Assembly: GCA_018389105.1 (NCBI GenBank)
Contig: JACATO010001126.1
Coordinates: 151,001-215,000, forward strand
Source: Nautilus pompilius
Taxonomy: Eukaryota > Mollusca > Cephalopoda > Nautilida > Nautilidae
DNA: 64,000 nucleotides
Reading direction: 5' to 3'
Part shown: positions 61,601-64,000 of the stretch, one piece after another
Layout: each line of letters starts with the position of its first letter
How positions within the stretch are numbered: position 1 is the first letter of the stretch
Translations under genes and position numbers: made by a program
The notes under the pieces: generated by a model
Told to the model about the DNA's origin: nothing
Seen by the model: only the letters and a program-made list of their open reading frames with translations
The model's database searches: none

Positions 61601-62844
61601 TTTAGTAGAATTATGCATGGATTAATTTTTTAATACGTACTTTTTTTCCCTGAGATTTTATGCGACCTCAATAATTATAGCACGAGGTTACTTCAGCTGT
61701 CTTCATGGTCGGAAGATATTATGGGATAGAATTTAGAAACGATGTAAAATTTTCCGGCTGCCTAAATCCGGACGAGAAACGAGCAATTAAAAATGTTGCC
61801 AAATAATAAATATTAAGCAACAAGAAAAATTAACCCATTCTAATAATAGGAGAGCTTTAATGCAAGTAACAACCACCGATCTTTGAATAATTACTTTTCC
61901 ATAATTCAAGAGATTTTAAAATTTGTTTTCCTATTTTGCATTTTGAGTCAACCGGAAATATTTTGATATACTGAAATTTGTGCATATGTCACAATAGATA
62001 TTTCTTTCAAGATTCTAAATAAGTGATTTTTTTTTTAAAAAAAGAAAATTAAATTAAGCTTGAAGTTGCCCTATCGTACCCAAACGTCCAGCGTTTACAT
62101 ATTGTTTTGTTTTTTTTTACCTCTGATTTCCTTCCTATTGTTCGGAATCTTGCTCAATGATTCCAAATTTAGCTTAAGTTTTGGAATCACGCTCGAAGAT
62201 TTTAAAGACCAAAGCAGTTGGTAATTCGCCTAGGTTATACTTTCAAAAGAGCGGGAGATGGTCGAGTTCGACGCGTACCAGTCTAGGGTTGGCGAACTTC
62301 TGGTTTCTTCTCGCTATCGCTGTACCATTCTGTCGACCTGGGCTTCTTCGGCCATTCAATTCAGAGTTCCTCCCACTACTAAACAGGGAAGTTATGTTGG
62401 AGACGTTTGGCTCTGGCATCGTCTTGAACGTTCGAGCCACGTGCGGAGTCGAGTAAGGACGGCCAAGTCGGCTCGGCGAAGACTCCTGTTGGCTTCGGGC
62501 TTTCACGAGACAGACAGGCAGGCAGACACATCTTTAAATACACCTGGCGGGCCTCGCTTTTACCATTTATTTCCCCTGTCTTCAATATCTTTAAGTATTG
62601 TGCTCTACGGCAAAGGAGCCATCTGAAAGAATCATACCTGAACCAACAACAAATTTACTTTTGTCGAGGATAAATATACGGTACCAACCTCACGAGCGGT
62701 AGTCATTCGCCGTATAAACTTTACAAGTGGCACTCAACCGTTAACACAGGCCAGGAGCGGAGCGCGAGGGGAGGGGACACGTGACACCGGAAGCAAAGGC
62801 CAACAAGACAGCGCCTGATGCGCTCCGACTTCCGCTGACCTAAC
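58641..62844. other. Intergenic; GC-richer unassigned patch near its right end
   Basis: AT-rich and empty to about 62.15 kb. The stretch 62200-62640 is GC-richer with overlapping frames of 87-122 codons on both strands (62181-62456, 62243-62506, 62258-62626). A minus-strand GTAIARRNQKFANP string has a loose echo in TAIARRKNNRDA at about 44.44 kb, which suggests an old low-copy repeat rather than a gene. No domain recognised. Confidence 0.45.
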
Positions 62845-62990
62845 AAACGGTCGGTTTGGCATACCTCCCTGGCAGTTGCTTCTACTCCACCCAGCCGCGT
62901 GGGTTTCTTCGGGTTCATCCCCCTCCCCGGCCGCATCTCAAAACGAGGAGCTCCAGTAGAAATGATCCTCGGGTCGGCTAAAGTAGGGGC
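62845..62990 (+). mobile_element. tRNA-derived SINE, plus strand, head missing
   Basis: ACGGTCGGTTTGGCATACCT, CCCTGGCAGTTGCTTCTACTC, CAGCCGCGTGGGTTTCTTCG and then GGAGCTCCAGTAGAAATGAT follow the family order of the 3.7- and 22.5-kb copies. The GTGGGTTTCTTCGGGTTC block is the part that most resembles the widely shared animal SINE core. No box A or box B could be read upstream, so the copy is 5'-truncated or the head has decayed. Confidence 0.6.
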
Positions 62991-63460
62991 ACGCCGGGTA
63001 CTTTCCTGCTACCATTAGTTTCCGGTGCACGCGCACCCCCTATCCTTCGCGGCCGGCCGTAACCTAGAGCTGGGTAGTAGTGTGTTTACTAACGTTTTAC
63101 TAGGATTTATTATAACCCTGCCGAACGTCGTTGGTAAAAGATGCACGGACAAGCATCACTCCTGATCTCCAGTCAGCTTGTGTTCCGATTGATTCATAAT
63201 GATTCCTTCCGGCAGAGATCTTTGTTAAAGTTATAACACTTACTGACAGTGAGCGCGAGTATTTAAACAGCACGGGGAGAGGTTTACTTGTCCGCTGTCG
63301 AACATATTTTCTGCATACTGACTAAAGTAACAGTTACTTAATAAGACAGTTTCGGTAGGAAAGTCAACGCGGAATCCGATTGCAGGCGCCATTTTGCGCC
63401 GATATTTAAAGCTAATAAATAAAGTCAGCTAATTAAATTAGATACATACAAATGCATTCA
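62991..63460. promoter_or_regulatory. CpG-rich stretch with promoter-like motifs, direction unknown
   Basis: The most CpG-dense interval of the window. Motifs seen: TTTCCGGTGCACGCGCACCC (63019-63038; an Ets-type CCGGT/ACCGGAA relative next to an NRF1-like GCACGCGC), CGCGGCCGGCCG, GAGTATTTAAACAGC (TATA-like, about 63256-63270), and AGGCGCCATTTTGCGCCGAT (63385-63404; a YY1-like GCCATTTT overlapping an E2F-like TTTTGCGCC). Motif names come from vertebrate consensus sequences. Together they suggest a housekeeping-type promoter for a gene starting near or beyond the right edge, but no first exon can be identified. Confidence 0.3.
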
Positions 63461-64000
63461 TTTTGAGATTATTGTACTTAAATAAAACCTTCGGGTAAAG
63501 ATTTCTGCGTTGAAGACCAGGAAAAAGAAAGTGGTGCGTGCGCAGCTACACATTTACGCTCCAGGTCCCATATCCACGTGGCAAACTCGATATGATTCAA
63601 AATTATTTATAATAGAAAACAATCGTATGCAAATAAATTTAAATCAGTAGCTGTGATCCACAGAAGAGATCTAATTGGTAGGTAATTTATTTTAATAATT
63701 TCGGAATAGCAGTCTCTGGTCTAATGACTGCTTGATACGATTGCTCACCTTTACATATCTTGAGGCCACGTGGTCGTCCAAAAGTGAGATTTTAAATCGT
63801 CATCGGCTGTTTTCCTAAAATTACCCGCTTCTTTTGCGCGTATTTCGGAAATGATGCACCAGAAGCCATCAAACAGGTTTTAAAACGAAAAACAATAAAT
63901 ATTAATTCGCTATTATTCAGCTAGTCTAGGTGAAAACACGACGATCGCTATTAAAGATCAGAATGCGGCTGTTAAACACGTGTACCTCCCGTGATCCAGG
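63461..64000. other. Right edge, no gene recognised
   Basis: Mixed composition with several CpGs (GTGCGTGCGCAGC at about 63534, TTGCGCGTATTTCGG at about 63834, CACGACGATCGC at about 63938). No open frame above about 60 codons and no repeat recognised. If the 63.0-63.4 kb stretch is a promoter, the transcript's first exon could lie here. Confidence 0.4.

Noticed and set aside
62181-62626. Overlapping 87-122 codon frames on both strands
   Set aside because: Three frames open at once reflects local high G+C, not coding; no domain recognised.
1-64000. CRISPR arrays, bacterial operons, ribosome binding sites, rRNA genes
   Set aside because: No spaced direct repeats of CRISPR type, no ORF clusters, and no rRNA-like sequence; the window is eukaryotic nuclear in character.

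Overview
This window reads as gene-poor, non-coding DNA from an animal nuclear genome. By eye it is about two-thirds A+T. It has no operons and no run of adjacent long ORFs. What it does have is CT, CA, AAT and CTG microsatellites, decayed Tc1/mariner-superfamily transposons, one deletion derivative of a Tigger/pogo-type element, and scattered tRNA-derived SINEs. The SINE body and the mix of transposon lineages suggest an invertebrate, possibly a mollusc or another lophotrochozoan. That placement is inference; nothing here fixes the species. I could not recognise a single exon of a conserved host gene. At this base composition an open frame near 120 codons is expected about once per window by chance, so most open frames were not called. 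| Layout. 1-5.5 kb: intergenic, with a CT microsatellite and two minus-strand SINEs (2.8 and 3.7 kb). 5.5-16 kb: a Tc1-like N-terminal fragment (5.5 kb), a possible tRNA-like SINE head (8.9 kb), a three-copy 44-bp tandem repeat (9.6 kb), a plus-strand SINE (10.6 kb), CA/CT tracts. 16-18.2 kb: a decayed DD34D mariner, then a more decayed Tc1-like relic, both on the minus strand. 18-29 kb: AT-rich, with a GC-rich CpG-containing patch at 21.1 kb and a SINE at 22.5 kb. 29.0-30.2 kb: an 1148-bp Tigger-type element with both ends, TA flanks and an open 157-codon N-terminal DNA-binding frame. It lies beside a Tc1-like relic (30.2-31.2 kb). 34.1-35.1 kb: another Tc1-like relic on the minus strand. 36.45-50.47 kb: the most striking structure, a pair of about 2.1-kb inverted repeats around 9.8 kb of unique AT-rich DNA. 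52.8-53.6 kb: a further Tc1-like relic. 56-59 kb: tRNA-derived SINEs. 62.8-64 kb: a SINE followed by the most CpG-rich stretch in the window, with promoter-like motifs. | The pieces do not form a pathway. They record several waves of DNA transposons and SINEs, plus a recent or gene-converted inverted duplication. The best candidates for something undescribed are the inverted-repeat unit, which is not a transposon I recognise and is far more conserved on its inner side than its outer side, and the Tigger derivative that keeps an intact DNA-binding module but has lost its catalytic domain.
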